Origin: Diacronema lutheri
Lineage: Eukaryota > Haptophyta > Pavlovophyceae > Pavlovales > Pavlovaceae
Length of the DNA: 64,000 bases
Assembly: GCA_019448385.1 (NCBI GenBank)
Contig: JAGTXO010000082.1
Location: 1-64,000, forward strand
Direction of reading: 5' to 3'
Below the pieces are notes generated by a model. That model saw only the letters and a list, made by a program, of their open reading frames with translations. It was not told where the DNA came from and searched no databases. Made by a program: the position numbers and the translations under genes. Positions 54,518 through 64,000 of the stretch are shown here, piece by piece. Position 1 is the first letter of the stretch. Each line of letters starts with the position of its first letter.

Positions 54518-54582
54518 GGGGCTGCCGCCGGACGAGCGCGCGCGCGCGCACCGCGCGCGCTCGTGTCCGGCGGCGCAGCCCC
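54518..54582 (+). ncRNA. Strong hairpin right after the Fanzor stop
   Basis: Starting 6 bp past the stop, arms GGGGCTGCCGCCGGACGAGC and its near-complement (54552-54582) flank a GCGCACC loop; the arms differ by two small insertions. TnpB and Fanzor loci usually produce their guide (omega) RNA from the 3' end of the nuclease gene and flank, so this hairpin is a candidate part of such an RNA. That role is inference. Confidence 0.35.
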
Positions 54583-55560
54583 TCGCCGCTCGCTCGCGCC
54601 CGAGCTGACGCGCGCGGCTGCGCGCGTGACGAGCTCCTCCGCTCGCCACGCGCGCGGCCGCTGACGCGCGCTCGCGCAAGCACCACCACCACGCCACAAG
54701 GCGCACAGACCGCTCGCTCCATACGGCGGCGCTGCTGTCGGAGGCAAGCTGCTTGCCTCCAGCAGCAGACCGTGGGGCGATCCGCCCCGTGCGTGTGCAG
54801 CGGTCGGGCACGTGGGTGACCGCGTCCGCGGATCGCGCGCGCACAGGCGCGCGCGGCTGCGCCCGCGCAAAGGCCGCTAGGTGTGCGCCGATGGCACAGG
54901 CCGCCACCGCACGCAAACGGGGTCACAGCGTCTGCCGCAATTTGGGCGAGCCCAGTTTGGGCGAGCCCAGCTGTGAGCCCCCGGCCGTCCTGGCCGGGGG
55001 ATTGTCGCTTTCTGGATGCGGCGGCCCCAGAGGGCGCGCCCCTGCCCCGGTGGAGAATCGTGCGTGCGCACGCCGACAGTAGGGGCCAGGGTTGCGATCA
55101 TGTATGGGGCGCACAGGCGCCCTATATCTGAGGTTGGCTGCTCGCGCGGAGCGATCGAATCGGCAGCGGCGGCTGCGCGACTCTCGGCCGGCTGCTCGGC
55201 CGCTGTGCGCTTTACCGCTCGAGCGCATCGCGCCTGCTTTAGTCTACGCGCTCACGCTGCTGGTCGGCGAGCGTCGCTTACGCACCGGCCAGGTGCGTAA
55301 CGCTGCTCAGCGGATGCGGCGGCGCGCTCGGCCGTCCCCCCCGCCCCGCAGGGGTTGGCAGGGGCGGCGACTGCGGCTGCGATGGTGCAGCCACGGCCGC
55401 GCGAGCGGCGCCCGTTGCAGCGGCGCCTGCGCCTGCTGCTGCTGCTGCGGCGGCAGGCGCATAGCCGCTGCGCCGGCCGCGGCAGTCGGCTGCCACTAGG
55501 GCATCGGCGAGGCAGCGAGGATCTCAGCGGCGCAGCGGAAGGGATATATGCGCGCGCGTC
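54583..55560. other. Gene-poor stretch with hairpin and shared element
   Basis: A second inverted repeat (54731-54769, arms about 17 bp with GAGGCAAG/CTTGCCTC) lies here. GTTTGGGCGAGCCCA-like units are tandem at 54941-54971. At 55083-55130 there is a 48-bp segment with GGGGCGCACAGG and CCCTATATCTG that recurs at 61896-61937. A run encoding poly-Cys/poly-Ala at 55430-55460 is on the plus strand. No gene recognised. Confidence 0.5.
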
Positions 55561-56208
55561 CTACAGACCAGTCGTTGTTTTTAAAAGCAATGAATGCGGT
55601 GCACGATAAGTTGACGAGATGTTTGCTTTGAGGGAGAATCCTTCTTCAAAGCCCTTGCTTTCAAAGCTCCTTGCTTTTTCACGAATTACTTGGACGGACA
55701 GGCGGCTGAAGATCCACTCACACCAGTCGACGGCATTGTCCGACGAGAAGGCTGTGCACGAAGGGATGTGGTAGCGCAGGTGCACCTTGTCGCGGTGGTT
55801 GATGAGCCGACGAAAGTAGGCGCACGCGTCGGTGGCCATGATCCAGCCGGCACAGATCATGCACCGGGCCACCATCCGGCATTTTGGCTCGACCCGCGCG
55901 GCGTGCGTGCGCGCGGCCGGCCGCGCGTGCGCGCCTGGAGCAACGGCGCGCAGTGCGTGGCAGGTGGCGCGTAGGTGAATCCGTCTGCTGTGGCGAAAGC
56001 GCAAGAGCTGCGCGCAGCTCGCAGCGCACGTTCGAGGCCGTCGCTGGGGGCGCGCGGCCGCGCGACGGGGGCGCGGCCTGACGCGGATGCGCGCGGCGGC
56101 GCGCGCCCGGAACGCGATGATGCACCGTCGCTTGCGCTCGGCGTGGTCGATGAGTGTTGGCGTGCGATTCTCCTGCTCGGCGACGTGGAAGAGCTCGTAA
56201 AGGTCCAT
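55561..56208 (-). CDS. Hypothetical protein, 215 residues
   Basis: Starts at ATG 56208 (MDLYELFHVAEQENRTPTLI), not at the longer non-ATG opening. The N-terminal part is Arg/Ala-rich. The C-terminal part is less biased (MVARCMICAGWIMATDACAY, FRRLINHRDKVHLRYHIPSC, DNAVDWCEWIFSRLSVQVIR) and looks like a folded domain with several Cys and Trp. No family recognised. A TATA-like TTTAAATATT lies about 83 bp upstream on its strand. Codon content is less G+C-rich than in the genes to the left. Could be an element-derived protein. Confidence 0.45.
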   Translation of the reverse strand: MDLYELFHVAEQENRTPTLIDHAERKRRCIIAFRARAAARIRVRPRPRRAAARPQRRPRTCAASCAQLLRFRHSRRIHLRATCHALRAVAPGAHARPAARTHAARVEPKCRMVARCMICAGWIMATDACAYFRRLINHRDKVHLRYHIPSCTAFSSDNAVDWCEWIFSRLSVQVIREKARSFESKGFEEGFSLKANISSTYRAPHSLLLKTTTGL

Positions 56209-56290
56209 CGCGCTGCGCGCTGCGCGCGCGCATGCCGTCCTCGTTGCCGCGCTCTCGCAGGCGGGCACGCTTAGAGTTTTTGGCGTGCCC

Positions 56291-56300
56291 AATATTTAAA
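56291..56300 (-). promoter_or_regulatory. TATA-like box of the 215-residue ORF
   Basis: TTTAAATATT on the minus strand, about 83 bp before the ATG at 56208. It is one of the few strong A/T words nearby. Confidence 0.35.
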
Positions 56301-56339
56301 GCCTGTCCGGAAACGTACTTTGAAACCTGACATCCTCCC

Positions 56340-56403
56340 CTCCCCCCCCCCCCCTATATACCCCCCCCCCCCCCCCCCCCCCTCCCCCCCCCCCCCCCCC
56401 CCC
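56340..56403. repeat. Poly-C tracts
   Basis: Two or three C-runs interrupted by TATATA and T, in non-coding sequence. Similar to the intron C-tracts but with no splice context seen. Confidence 0.85.
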
Positions 56404-56739
56404 AAAAATCATTCCTTTTTCAAGTGATGGCCTGTTGCACGTGGGCGTGCAAAGGAAGTTGAGCTGGCCTGGTGCCTTTCGATCCCTGGAGTGCTCGAGG
56501 GTGGTGCGCGCTGAATACGCGCTGCAGCGCTTTTGCGCTGGGCGCGCACGTAGAACACACACGCCATCCAGGGGGTGGAGAGGGGCAGGCATCATGACTC
56601 GTCACAGGGCGCATAAAACCGACCCTCCGACCCTACCCCCAAATTTTGTGATGGTGAGGGACAATTCGTGCGGGCGCGCCAGAGCGTAACGGCGCAGTGG
56701 GCCTCGCCCAGCCTGAGCTGTGTCATTGCGGCGCGCGTG

Positions 56740-57258
56740 TCAAATTAAGCGCGAACAATCGTACGGGCAAACGCGTTTAGCTTTGTTGCCGTGCCAACAT
56801 ACAAATGGTGCAATGCAAGCTCTGGACATCGTGTGCATTTTCCGCGAAGGGTGGAGTTGCGCTGAGTATTGCGCCTTGGCGGGCGCGACCGGCAACCGAT
56901 GTCCGCTGATGCACAACACGTAACATACTTTGCGCGCGGCAAAACGGGACGCGGGTTCAACTCGCGACTGTGCTTTGCAACAGTGTGAGGAGGCAAAAAA
57001 GGGGGGAAGGGGGGACATCGGTTGCCGCGCATCAGCGGACAGGCAGCGCTTACGCGCAGCTGCGTGCGTGAAGTCGAGCACGAGCGGGAGGGGGCTTAGC
57101 AGCCGGCGTGACTTGAGGCCAGCTGAAGTCACGATACAAAGCAAAGGCGCGTTGAAATGGTGCGCTAGGAGTAGGCTCAACGTTCCGCATTCGCGCATGC
57201 GGATCTTTCGCCGCTTCTTGAGAACGTTGTCGCACCAGCTTCCCAAATTTGCTCTCAT
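56740..57258 (-). CDS. Weak hypothetical ORF, 172 residues
   Basis: ATG-started frame (MRANLGSWCDNVLKKRRKIR) running to a stop at 56740 in a less G+C-rich stretch, where open frames are rarer than in the G+C-rich part. No domain recognised. Part of the DNA repeats inversely (GCAACCGATGTCCGCTGATG at 56891 against CATCGGTTGCC and GCATCAGCGGACA at 57018-57046), which argues for a repeat rather than a gene. Confidence 0.2.
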   Translation of the reverse strand: MRANLGSWCDNVLKKRRKIRMRECGTLSLLLAHHFNAPLLCIVTSAGLKSRRLLSPLPLVLDFTHAAARKRCLSADARQPMSPLPPFFASSHCCKAQSRVEPASRFAARKVCYVLCISGHRLPVAPAKAQYSAQLHPSRKMHTMSRACIAPFVCWHGNKAKRVCPYDCSRLI

Positions 57259-57499
57259 GGCGCATAGCTATTCACAAAGAGCACAAAAGCTTGACGTTAA
57301 GCGTGATGGCTGCGTCAAACCAGAGGTTCGCATAGCGGCAGTCTTGTCAAGCAAGGCAACGCGCTGCTGCTTCGGCATGAAGCACGCACTTCAATTCTCA
57401 AGCGTTGAGGGCAAGTTGCAGCAAAAATTGTTCTCAAAGAAGAGCGAAGCAAGTAAGGGAGGAAGGGTTCAAGTACATTGTACAAAGCGCAACATGAAT

Positions 57500-57835
57500 T
57501 CACGTGTGTGAACGCGGCAAAAAAAAAGGCCCTACGGCACTTACGAAACCTAAATTTACGTCCATTGCCTGTTTGCCGAAGAGCTTCAAAAACCCTTTTT
57601 GACCTGCACACCTGGGCTTCCACCTCTCCGTTTTCAACGCGAGAAGAACGTCAGAGGTACCAGGTATCGCGAGTTTGAGTTCATCGCGCTCGTCGTAACA
57701 CTCGCGAAGCCCGACGCGGCTGCCCTTGAGGACCTTTTGGCTTGAATTGTGGATGGTTCTTCGTGAACCTGTCGACTGATCCCCGCCACCAGGTGGGCGA
57801 TCGACCGCGACGCCTCGTCGCGTGGGTAGCGCGAC
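57500..57835 (-). pseudogene. Protein-like fragment in inverted repeat, copy A
   Basis: The minus strand reads GGGDQSTGSRRTIHNSSQKV, LKGSRVGLRECYDERDELKL, AIPGTSDVLLALKTERWKPR and QGFLK-type sequence to a stop at 57500. A diverged inverted partner on the plus strand (58020-58210) gives KICKDSRVGPRVRRNERDSL. No family recognised. Confidence 0.3.
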
Positions 57836-58210
57836 GCAGCGCGCGCCGGCCTTAGCGTGGGCGGTGCATGAGCGCGGAAGTGGCGTGCTGAGTGGCGCGC
57901 TATGGAGCATGCGTGGCTGGCGCTCGGGCGCGATGGCACACCTTCTCCCTGCCGTTGTTACCGGTTTTGCCGCCTCTGCCGCAGCCTCACTCTGCGCTGC
58001 GCCTGCTCGCGGTGCGCGCGCGAGCGGACTCTTCACCGCCGGCGCGCGTCAAGCCGCCCGCTTGAGGAGACAACGCGGTCGATCGTCGACCTGGTGGCGG
58101 GGGTCGGTCGACAAAGTCATTGAGGAACATCTTCAAGCACAAAAATCTGCAAGGACAGCCGGGTCGGGCCGCGCGTACGCCGCAACGAGCGCGATTCACT
58201 TTAGCTTACA
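57640..58210. repeat. Gapped inverted repeat, arms about 190 bp
   Basis: Arms at about 57640-57830 and 58020-58210 are diverged reverse complements (shared words include CGCGGTCGATCG and ACCTGGTGGCGGGG). The right arm ends exactly where the 2.9-kb element at 58211 begins. Confidence 0.7.
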
Positions 58211-61104
58211 ATAAGGGGGCGCTGCCCTGGGGCTGGAGACCCCGCCGGGGGGCAAGGGACCGTTTTTCCGTTTTCCGGATTATTGAATACACGGAGTCAA
58301 GGCTCGAGGCACCGTGGCTGAAGGCCTGCTGGCCGGGGTTGAGGTTCCGAGGCGTCTGGCCGTCTCGGCGTGTGACAGTGGCGAGGGCCGGCGGCCGGTG
58401 CAGGACCACGTCGAGGTGGCGGACCGGGTGCGTGGCGACGGCAGGCGGCGAATGCAGGGCCAGGTGCTCGGTACAATTCGATTGGCCGGTTCAACAGTGA
58501 CGAACTTGTGGGGCAAGACGTTCGATTGGTCTGTTCAATTCGATTGGCCGGTCATATACCAAAATGACGAAAGCTAGGGAGAAACTCCTCTGAGTCATAG
58601 CATCCCAGGGCTCGGTGTCCACCTCGGCTCTGTTGAAATAGCTTAGGGGTCTCCAGGATACCCGCTGGCATCCAAAAGGGCAGCCGCATCAGGCTGCCAA
58701 GGGGCACACCGCTGGTCTCGAGGCCAAACAAAAAGCGGTAGGCGTAATGCGACCCCTGCCTTGGGGACATTAACAATCGATCGATGATGCAGGCATAATG
58801 CATATCTTTCATTCTAGTCATTGCGCGATCGTGTTGTTTCAATCAGACGTGCACCTGCCAAGCGGGTCGCGCGGCGCGCTCTTGTCCTGAGCGAACGCAA
58901 TGACCCGAACATCGCCGATGTAAAGCTCTTCTACCCCTTACGCCACCTAGGCTGCTTGCGTTGCATTCGCGCTGTAAATAATCAAACAAGAGATTTTGGC
59001 TCTCGAGGATGGCATGTAGGATCCTCAAGCCCGACTGCACATCTTCAGTATGGACGTCGTGTGCAGATATACAGCAAAAGCGTGTGCCCTCGGTATTAAG
59101 CACTGCCTTTTCGCACGAGCACTTCAGGATATCTGCCCGGTTTCAAATACGCCCAAACTGAAGGCCTTCCCCCCCCCCCCCCCCCCCCCCCCCCCCCGTC
59201 CGTGGCAGTTCACGTTGCACGCATGTGCATGCCGATGTCGGGCATAAACGATAAGCGGAGGCGTGCTGAGAAAACATCACGTTTGTCGGCGCTATGATGC
59301 TTGCACCGCGATCGTTGTCATTGGAATTGCGGGCTACTTATGCACTAAATTTATTGAGTCAGACTTTGCTTGCCGATTTTTGCTGGCGTTGGCGACTCCG
59401 CAACTGCGAGAGACACCGCACGGCGTTCATCATCTTTGCAGCTGCCGTGTTAACAATCGCGATGGCGAGCAGTTATACTACAGGATGTGGCTGTTTCGCC
59501 TGCATCACATATGTTTGCGCACACACGGTTCTTGCGTTCAGGCCTGGGCCGAGTGGACGAGGAAAATGCCAGCCACAACGCCAGTGCTGCAGCTGAGCGC
59601 AAGACTTCACCCTCCCAGCAATATGAACTGCTCGGAAGGCAGGCAAGATACGCCTGATTTGCGCAATCGGACTCGCATCCGTCCTGCTTGTGTTCGTTCA
59701 CGGATAAGATTGCGACGCGAATCGAAGAGACGCACGTGAAGTTTCGGGACCAAGTCCTTAAGAGCAAGCCGACTTGGTCTGCAATAAACCGCTAGCAAGC
59801 CATATTTCACAGCAGCTCTGGTCGCATCGTCGTGATGAGGCGAACACCTGGGACGCGTTTCGCGGCGGCGGCCTGCTGTGCTGGCGTCGGCGGAACAACG
59901 TGCGGGAATATGGCGAAAGGCAAGCCGAAGCCACTCAGCGGCATGTGTTCGATGCCTTTTACTGCTGAGGTGTGCGGCGCCGCCGATCAGACCCCGAGTC
60001 GCCCACTCACCAGTCTTCTTTGGCGCCTGCCGTCAAAAATACGGACCGGTGTGCGAGCTCGATCGGCTGGCGACAACTCGCCGAATCTCTCCCATACGGC
60101 TGCACCTCGTTGATTGCATGCTGCGCGGTCTAGGCCATCACGCCGGTTATGTGCGGCTTAGGCCGAGATATCGCTTCTTTAAGCCCATCGAATGCATGCG
60201 GGCGCACTGCGCCAATGTGCCTTGCCCCTCGCTTCTTCGAAGTATACATTCCCTCGCAGTTTTAGCCGAGAAATTCTCAACGACGCATTGTGCATTGCAT
60301 AGCTCTCTATCATTCGTACGTGCATACGTGTCACATTGCGCGTTTGCCCTTCTGGCCAAAAAAAGATGAAAAAAAAATGCATAAGTATGTTCCTTTGCAT
60401 TTCCTGTAACACACCTGTTTGCCTCCACGTGCATGGTCTTAGCAACGGCCGCATCCACGACTGTACACGGCATCACCCGACGGCTCATTTGCGGCTCCAC
60501 TCACACCAACGACTCTTTGTCTTAGCGATCGGAGCCGCAGTCGTCCGAATCGCGGTCGATGGAAAATATCAAGTGCTCGCAGGGTGTTGATAAAGAACCC
60601 TCAATTTTTTTTATCAACGATGCCCGTCGCCGGCCAAGACGCTTTCGCCTCCGCGTCCGTGCGCGTGAACTAAGTCATAGCCTGGTCCGCGAGTGCAGCG
60701 CTCCCGTTGAAGAGTTTGCAAAAACTTCGCTTGACCAACTAGCGGATGGCTGGGGCGGCGGAAGCGAGGAAGCCGAGCAAGTTGGAACCAAAATCCTGGA
60801 GACCCCTGAGCTTTTTAAACAGTGCTGAGGTGGACACCGAGCCCTGAGATGCTAAAATCGAGACGAGTTTGCCCCTATGGTTTCGCCGAGACGAGTTTGT
60901 CCTTAGGGTTTCGTCACCGTTAGACCAGCCCTCGCCAACGCCACACGCTGAGACGGCCAGACGTCTCGGAGTCTCAAATTCGGCCGGCAGGCCTCAGCTT
61001 CAGTCCCTCGAGCCTCGACTCCGTGTATTCATACTCCGGCCAACAGAAAAAACGGCCCCCGCCTCCCAACGGGGTCTTTCAGCCCTAGGGCAGCGCCCCC
61101 TTAT
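58211..61104. mobile_element. 2.9-kb element with long terminal inverted repeats
   Basis: Both ends start ATAAGGGGGCGCTGCCCT reading inward. The first 180 bp or so of each end are about 80% alike by eye (shared words AATACACGGAGTC, AGGCTCGAGG, GTCTGGCCGTCTC). A second block (58600-58664 against 60790-60856) shares AGGGCTCGGTGTCCACCTC and AGGGGTCTCCAGGAT. Left arm about 450 bp, right about 335 bp. The interior holds a C-run near 59170 and only short open frames (for example minus 58843-59103), with no transposase recognised, so it looks non-autonomous. No target-site duplication was evident. Confidence 0.75.
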
Positions 61105-61470
61105 CGCGACACCTTGCCTGCTTGAATGCGGCGGGCGCGCCAGCCGCCGCCGCCGGTATGCCGACAGTCGGCGCGCCCGCGGGCACGTTCGCGCCCGGCT
61201 GCGCGGCGCAAAGAGGCGCGCGGTCGGCCGAATGCGCGAAGTCTGCAGTGCCGGTGGTTGGCCGCGTGCGCGAAGTCTGCAGTGCCGGTGGCGCGATCAA
61301 TTGGCCTTGGACGAAAACGCTGGTTACATTTCTTCCGCCGAACATTTCGAAGCCGTCCGCATACGCGTCGTCAATCAACGCGTTGTCCTTCGAGAGCACA
61401 TTGCGCGTTTCCCGCGCGAGAAGCGCGGTGGATGTATTATGTGAGGGCCACGAACTCATTGATAAGACGG
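61105..61470 (-). pseudogene. Protein-like fragment next to the element
   Basis: The minus strand reads LLARETRNVLSKDNALIDDA then YADGFEMFGGRNVTSVFVQG and QLIAPPALQTSRTRP. Composition is protein-like but there is no ATG and no family match. A 24-bp segment GCGCGAAGTCTGCAGTGCCG is present twice (61233 and 61269). Confidence 0.3.
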
Positions 61471-62989
61471 CCTTAAGCCCACGGCTTGTCGAATATAAAC
61501 CCGAATTTGAGCGTGGCAGCCGATTTTGCGGCTGTACTTACCGGCTTTTGGGAGATGCCGTGAGCAATTGTGTGACGACTCGGAATTCTGTGAAAACGCT
61601 TGGTTGCATCGCTCGGCAGCTGCGCGCGATTCATAGTCTAACGCAGCAACGGACCTTGTTCAAGCGCCTGCCGCTCTTCTTCACGAGTTGCGACGTTTGC
61701 TGGCTCGGCTGTCCGCGTAAGCTCGGCTCCGTTCTCCGTCTGGATGAAGGGTATCACGAAAATGGCCTTCGTAGTCGCCCCGCGTAGGTTTTGCGCAAGT
61801 GACATCGATGAAGCCATGCGGAGCCGCGCGCGGGAGCCGCGCTGGAAGGCGCACGTGCTTGCACGCTCTTCTCGCCCACGCTCCTCTCGCCCGCAGGGAC
61901 CAGGGTTGCGATGGGGCGCACAGGGGCCCTATATCTGTCTCGTCCCCGCACCGGTGCTGGACAGAGACTCACATGCGTCGACCAGAGAGTGAGTGAGTGC
62001 TGTGTGTTTCCGCCCCTTTCTAGTTGGCGGTCTGCGTTCTCAATATCGGTGAAGGGGTGTTCATCCCTTTGCCGTTTCAGCAACGACGTTCTCCGATCGT
62101 ATTTCGCATGTGCACCGCACGACCCTCATTCGTTTTCCGGCGCCTGCAAATAGTAGAAAGTGCTGCTACACTCCGCGTGCCAAATACGCGCTTGCTATTC
62201 TGGCACAAGAAGCTTCTTTGTGCAGCGCTTACGACGCACTTCTTCGTCACCGTACTTAAGCGCGGCACTCGCAGCTCTGGCGTGGGTGACACGGATTCTA
62301 CACACGCGCGGCATCCACCCGGTCACGACTACAACCGCGAACAGCATGACCCGACGGCTCAATGGCTGAGGCGTATCACACGATGGCCATCGTAGCCGCT
62401 CGCAAGGGACGTCGTTAAAGCCATACGTAGCCGCGCAGGCGAGCTGCACCTGGTAGAGCACTTACTCGAACGCGCTCCTCGCCCCCGGCTCAAAGCAACA
62501 GCGAAAGCCTTCGAAGACCTATCCGCACCGCAAAATCCCCCCCCCCCCCCCCCCCCCCCCTCTAGCGCGCGTACCTTCAATTGTGTTTTGAGTTGCATGA
62601 CATTTTGGTTTGTGTCTGTGTTGCATGTGTTGCATGTGTGTGCGTATGAGGCGCATGGCGGACGTCCGTCCGAGGACCCCGGCGGTCCGGCGTTTCCCAA
62701 CGCTCGCCGGGGTCTATTTGTGGGATGTCAGTTGAATCCTCGCGTTCTCCCGTGTCTACGGAGACGAGAGGGTAACGATGACCGTGCTCGGCCACACCGA
62801 GCACTAGGTGGCGCTCGACTCGCCTGATCTGCCCAACGGGGACAGGGAGTCGGAGTGAGCTACCGCGTCGACGAGTTGAACTGGATGTCTAGCAGAATGC
62901 TCGTCGGGTGAGAGAATGGGCTGGAGTCGAAGAAGAACAGCTGGTTTGACAACATGTTCTAGCGGCGTAGGGAGTGGAGGCTCGCTGAA
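61471..62989. other. Gene-poor stretch
   Basis: Only short open frames. It contains the second copy of the 42-48 bp CCCTATATCTG segment (61896-61937), a C-run at about 62536-62561, and TGTTGCATGTGTTGCATGTG at about 62620. No gene recognised. Confidence 0.45.
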
Positions 62990-63185
62990 GACGCGCGACC
63001 TGATCTCTGAGCTGCTGCCCCTTCCCCTTGCGATGCCACGCAGGCGAGAGCTCGAGGCAGACTCGATCTTCGAGCGTATCGACGGACGTACAACATCCGA
63101 CTGCGAGCGACACAAGCCCGCCGGAGTTGCGCGCACACCGCCGGGCACACGCCCGCGCCCAAGTGCGCGCTGCTGAAGGCCCCCG
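62990..63185 (+). pseudogene. Dispersed gene fragment, copy 2
   Basis: The plus strand reads PRRRELEADSIFERIDG in one frame and TAGHTPAPKCALLK in another. It matches copy 1 at 19905-20085 (minus). GCCTGATCTCTGAGCT-type words repeat at 62997 and 63200. The frame break marks it as a relic. Confidence 0.45.
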
Positions 63186-63264
63186 CACGAGTTGCGCGGC
63201 CTGATCTCTGAGCTACCGACGACAGGCTAACAAAAATTTGGATGCGTTTAAGAATGGCGAGCAC

Positions 63265-63576
63265 TTAGTCACGCTCAGCGGCCATGGTGAGCAACGAGAG
63301 CGCGCCCTCCTGCTGCTGCTGCTGCTCGCACGTGCGGCGCATCAGCATGGCGGCCTCGTCCTCGCTCAGCGCGCCGCCAACCGACGGCAATGCGCCGCCC
63401 TGCCCGCCGTACGCGCGCCCGCCGTGCCCAACGTGGCTGTGCGGCCGCGCGCCGTCGCCGTCCGCGCCGCGAGCGCCGCTTCCGCGCCGCGCCGCGTCGC
63501 CGTGCGCCGACGGCACGCCGCCGGCGCTCGCGCGCCCGATGGAGTGGTGCGACTTGCGCGGCCTGCCGCCATCGTC
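63265..63576 (-). CDS. Terminal exon of a minus-strand gene, partial
   Basis: Acceptor GCGCTTAG precedes GAC at 63576. The exon reads DDGGRPRKSHHSIGRASAGG, a Gly/Ala/His/Arg-rich middle, then GGALSEDEAAMLMRRTCEQQ and QQQEGALSLLTMAAERD to TGA at 63265. The amphipathic acidic end with poly-Gln looks real, and the basic RPRKSHHS suggests a nuclear protein, but no family can be named. The 5' exons are beyond the window edge; the intron to the right holds a pyrimidine-rich tract on the coding strand and a 17-bp array. Confidence 0.5.
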   Translation of the reverse strand, partial: DDGGRPRKSHHSIGRASAGGVPSAHGDAARRGSGARGADGDGARPHSHVGHGGRAYGGQGGALPSVGGALSEDEAAMLMRRTCEQQQQQEGALSLLTMAAERD

Positions 63577-63689
63577 CTAAGCGCGCGGAAGGGGAGGGGC
63601 GGGAGGGGGGAGGTGCCGTTGGGTGGGTGAGGCGCGCGCGCGTACGCGTGCGCGGCGGCATAGCGCGCGGCGCTCCGGCCGCAGAGGCG

Positions 63690-64000
63690 GCGCAATGGCA
63701 GAGGTGGCGCAATGGCAGAGGTGGCGCAATGGCAGCGGTGGCGCAATGGCAGCGGTGGCGCAATGGCAGCGGTGGCGCAATGGCAGAGGTGGCGCAATGG
63801 CAGAGGTGGCGCAATGGCAGAGGTGGCGCAATGGCAGAGGTGGCGCAATGGCAGAGGTGGCGCAATGGCAGAGGTGGCGCAATGGCAGAGGTGGCGCAAT
63901 GGCAGAGGTGGCGCAATGGCAGAGGTGGCGCAATGGCAGAGGTGGCGCAATGGCAGAGGTGGCGCAATGGCAGAGGTGGCGCAATGGCAGAGGTGGCGCA
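63690..64000. repeat. 17-bp minisatellite at window end
   Basis: About 18 copies of GGTGGCGCAATGGCAGA, with a GCAGC variant in the left part and an almost pure right part, running off the window. 17 is not a multiple of three, so the open frames on the minus strand are by-products. It lies in the intron before the 63265-63576 exon. Confidence 0.95.

Noticed and set aside
56945-56975. tRNA-like GGGTTCAACTCGCG
   Set aside because: The T-stem pairs badly and no other tRNA arm can be drawn around it.

Overview
The window is nuclear DNA of a eukaryote, most likely a unicellular alga with a very G+C-rich genome. The evidence is many spliceosomal introns (5' ends mostly GTGCG, long pure-C tracts, then CAG), proteins swollen by Ala, Gly and Pro tracts, and no bacterial operon layout. 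The lineage is not decided by sequence alone. The ankyrin type (WAREHGC) and base composition suit a haptophyte or a related marine alga, which is inference.

Left to right: (1) 139-13059, a 12-exon O-GlcNAc transferase gene on +, cut at its 5' end by the window edge. One intron holds about 42 copies of a 98-bp repeat made from the end of its own exon. (2) 14571-16871, a repeat-rich secretory or membrane glycoprotein candidate on -. (3) 18-24.4 kb, a graveyard of mobile-element and gene fragments: a Fanzor-like nuclease relic, a short-chain dehydrogenase piece, hAT and Mutator-like transposase pieces, a WD40 piece, a coiled-coil reading frame, and a 5'-truncated ankyrin copy. (4) 24989-29611, a Gfo/Idh/MocA-type oxidoreductase on -, start to start with (5) 29624-38680, a 2427-residue protein of unknown function on +. 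(6) 40140-42788, F-box/RCC1-repeat protein. (7) 43500-46165, ORC5. (8) 46893-50521, a YY1-type zinc-finger factor carrying a TAF1-like zinc knuckle. (9) 51570-52799, F-box-like/ankyrin protein on -, the likely source of the truncated copy at 24 kb. (10) 53.1-54.5 kb, a second Fanzor relic with a hairpin after its stop. (11) 55.5-63.2 kb, a less G+C-rich stretch with one plausible small gene, a 2.9-kb element with long terminal inverted repeats, and dispersed repeats. (12) 63265-63576, last exon of a - strand gene that leaves the window.

The intact genes are housekeeping or regulatory functions (sugar modification of nuclear and cytosolic proteins, replication origin recognition, transcription, ubiquitin-linked substrate recognition) and do not form one pathway. 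The unusual biology is in genome structure: introns that carry minisatellites, exon ends copied with their splice donors, inverted duplications inside a gene, and two decayed RNA-guided-nuclease-like loci close to transposase fragments. Splice joins were set by reading frame, phase and similarity to known families; no transcript data were available.
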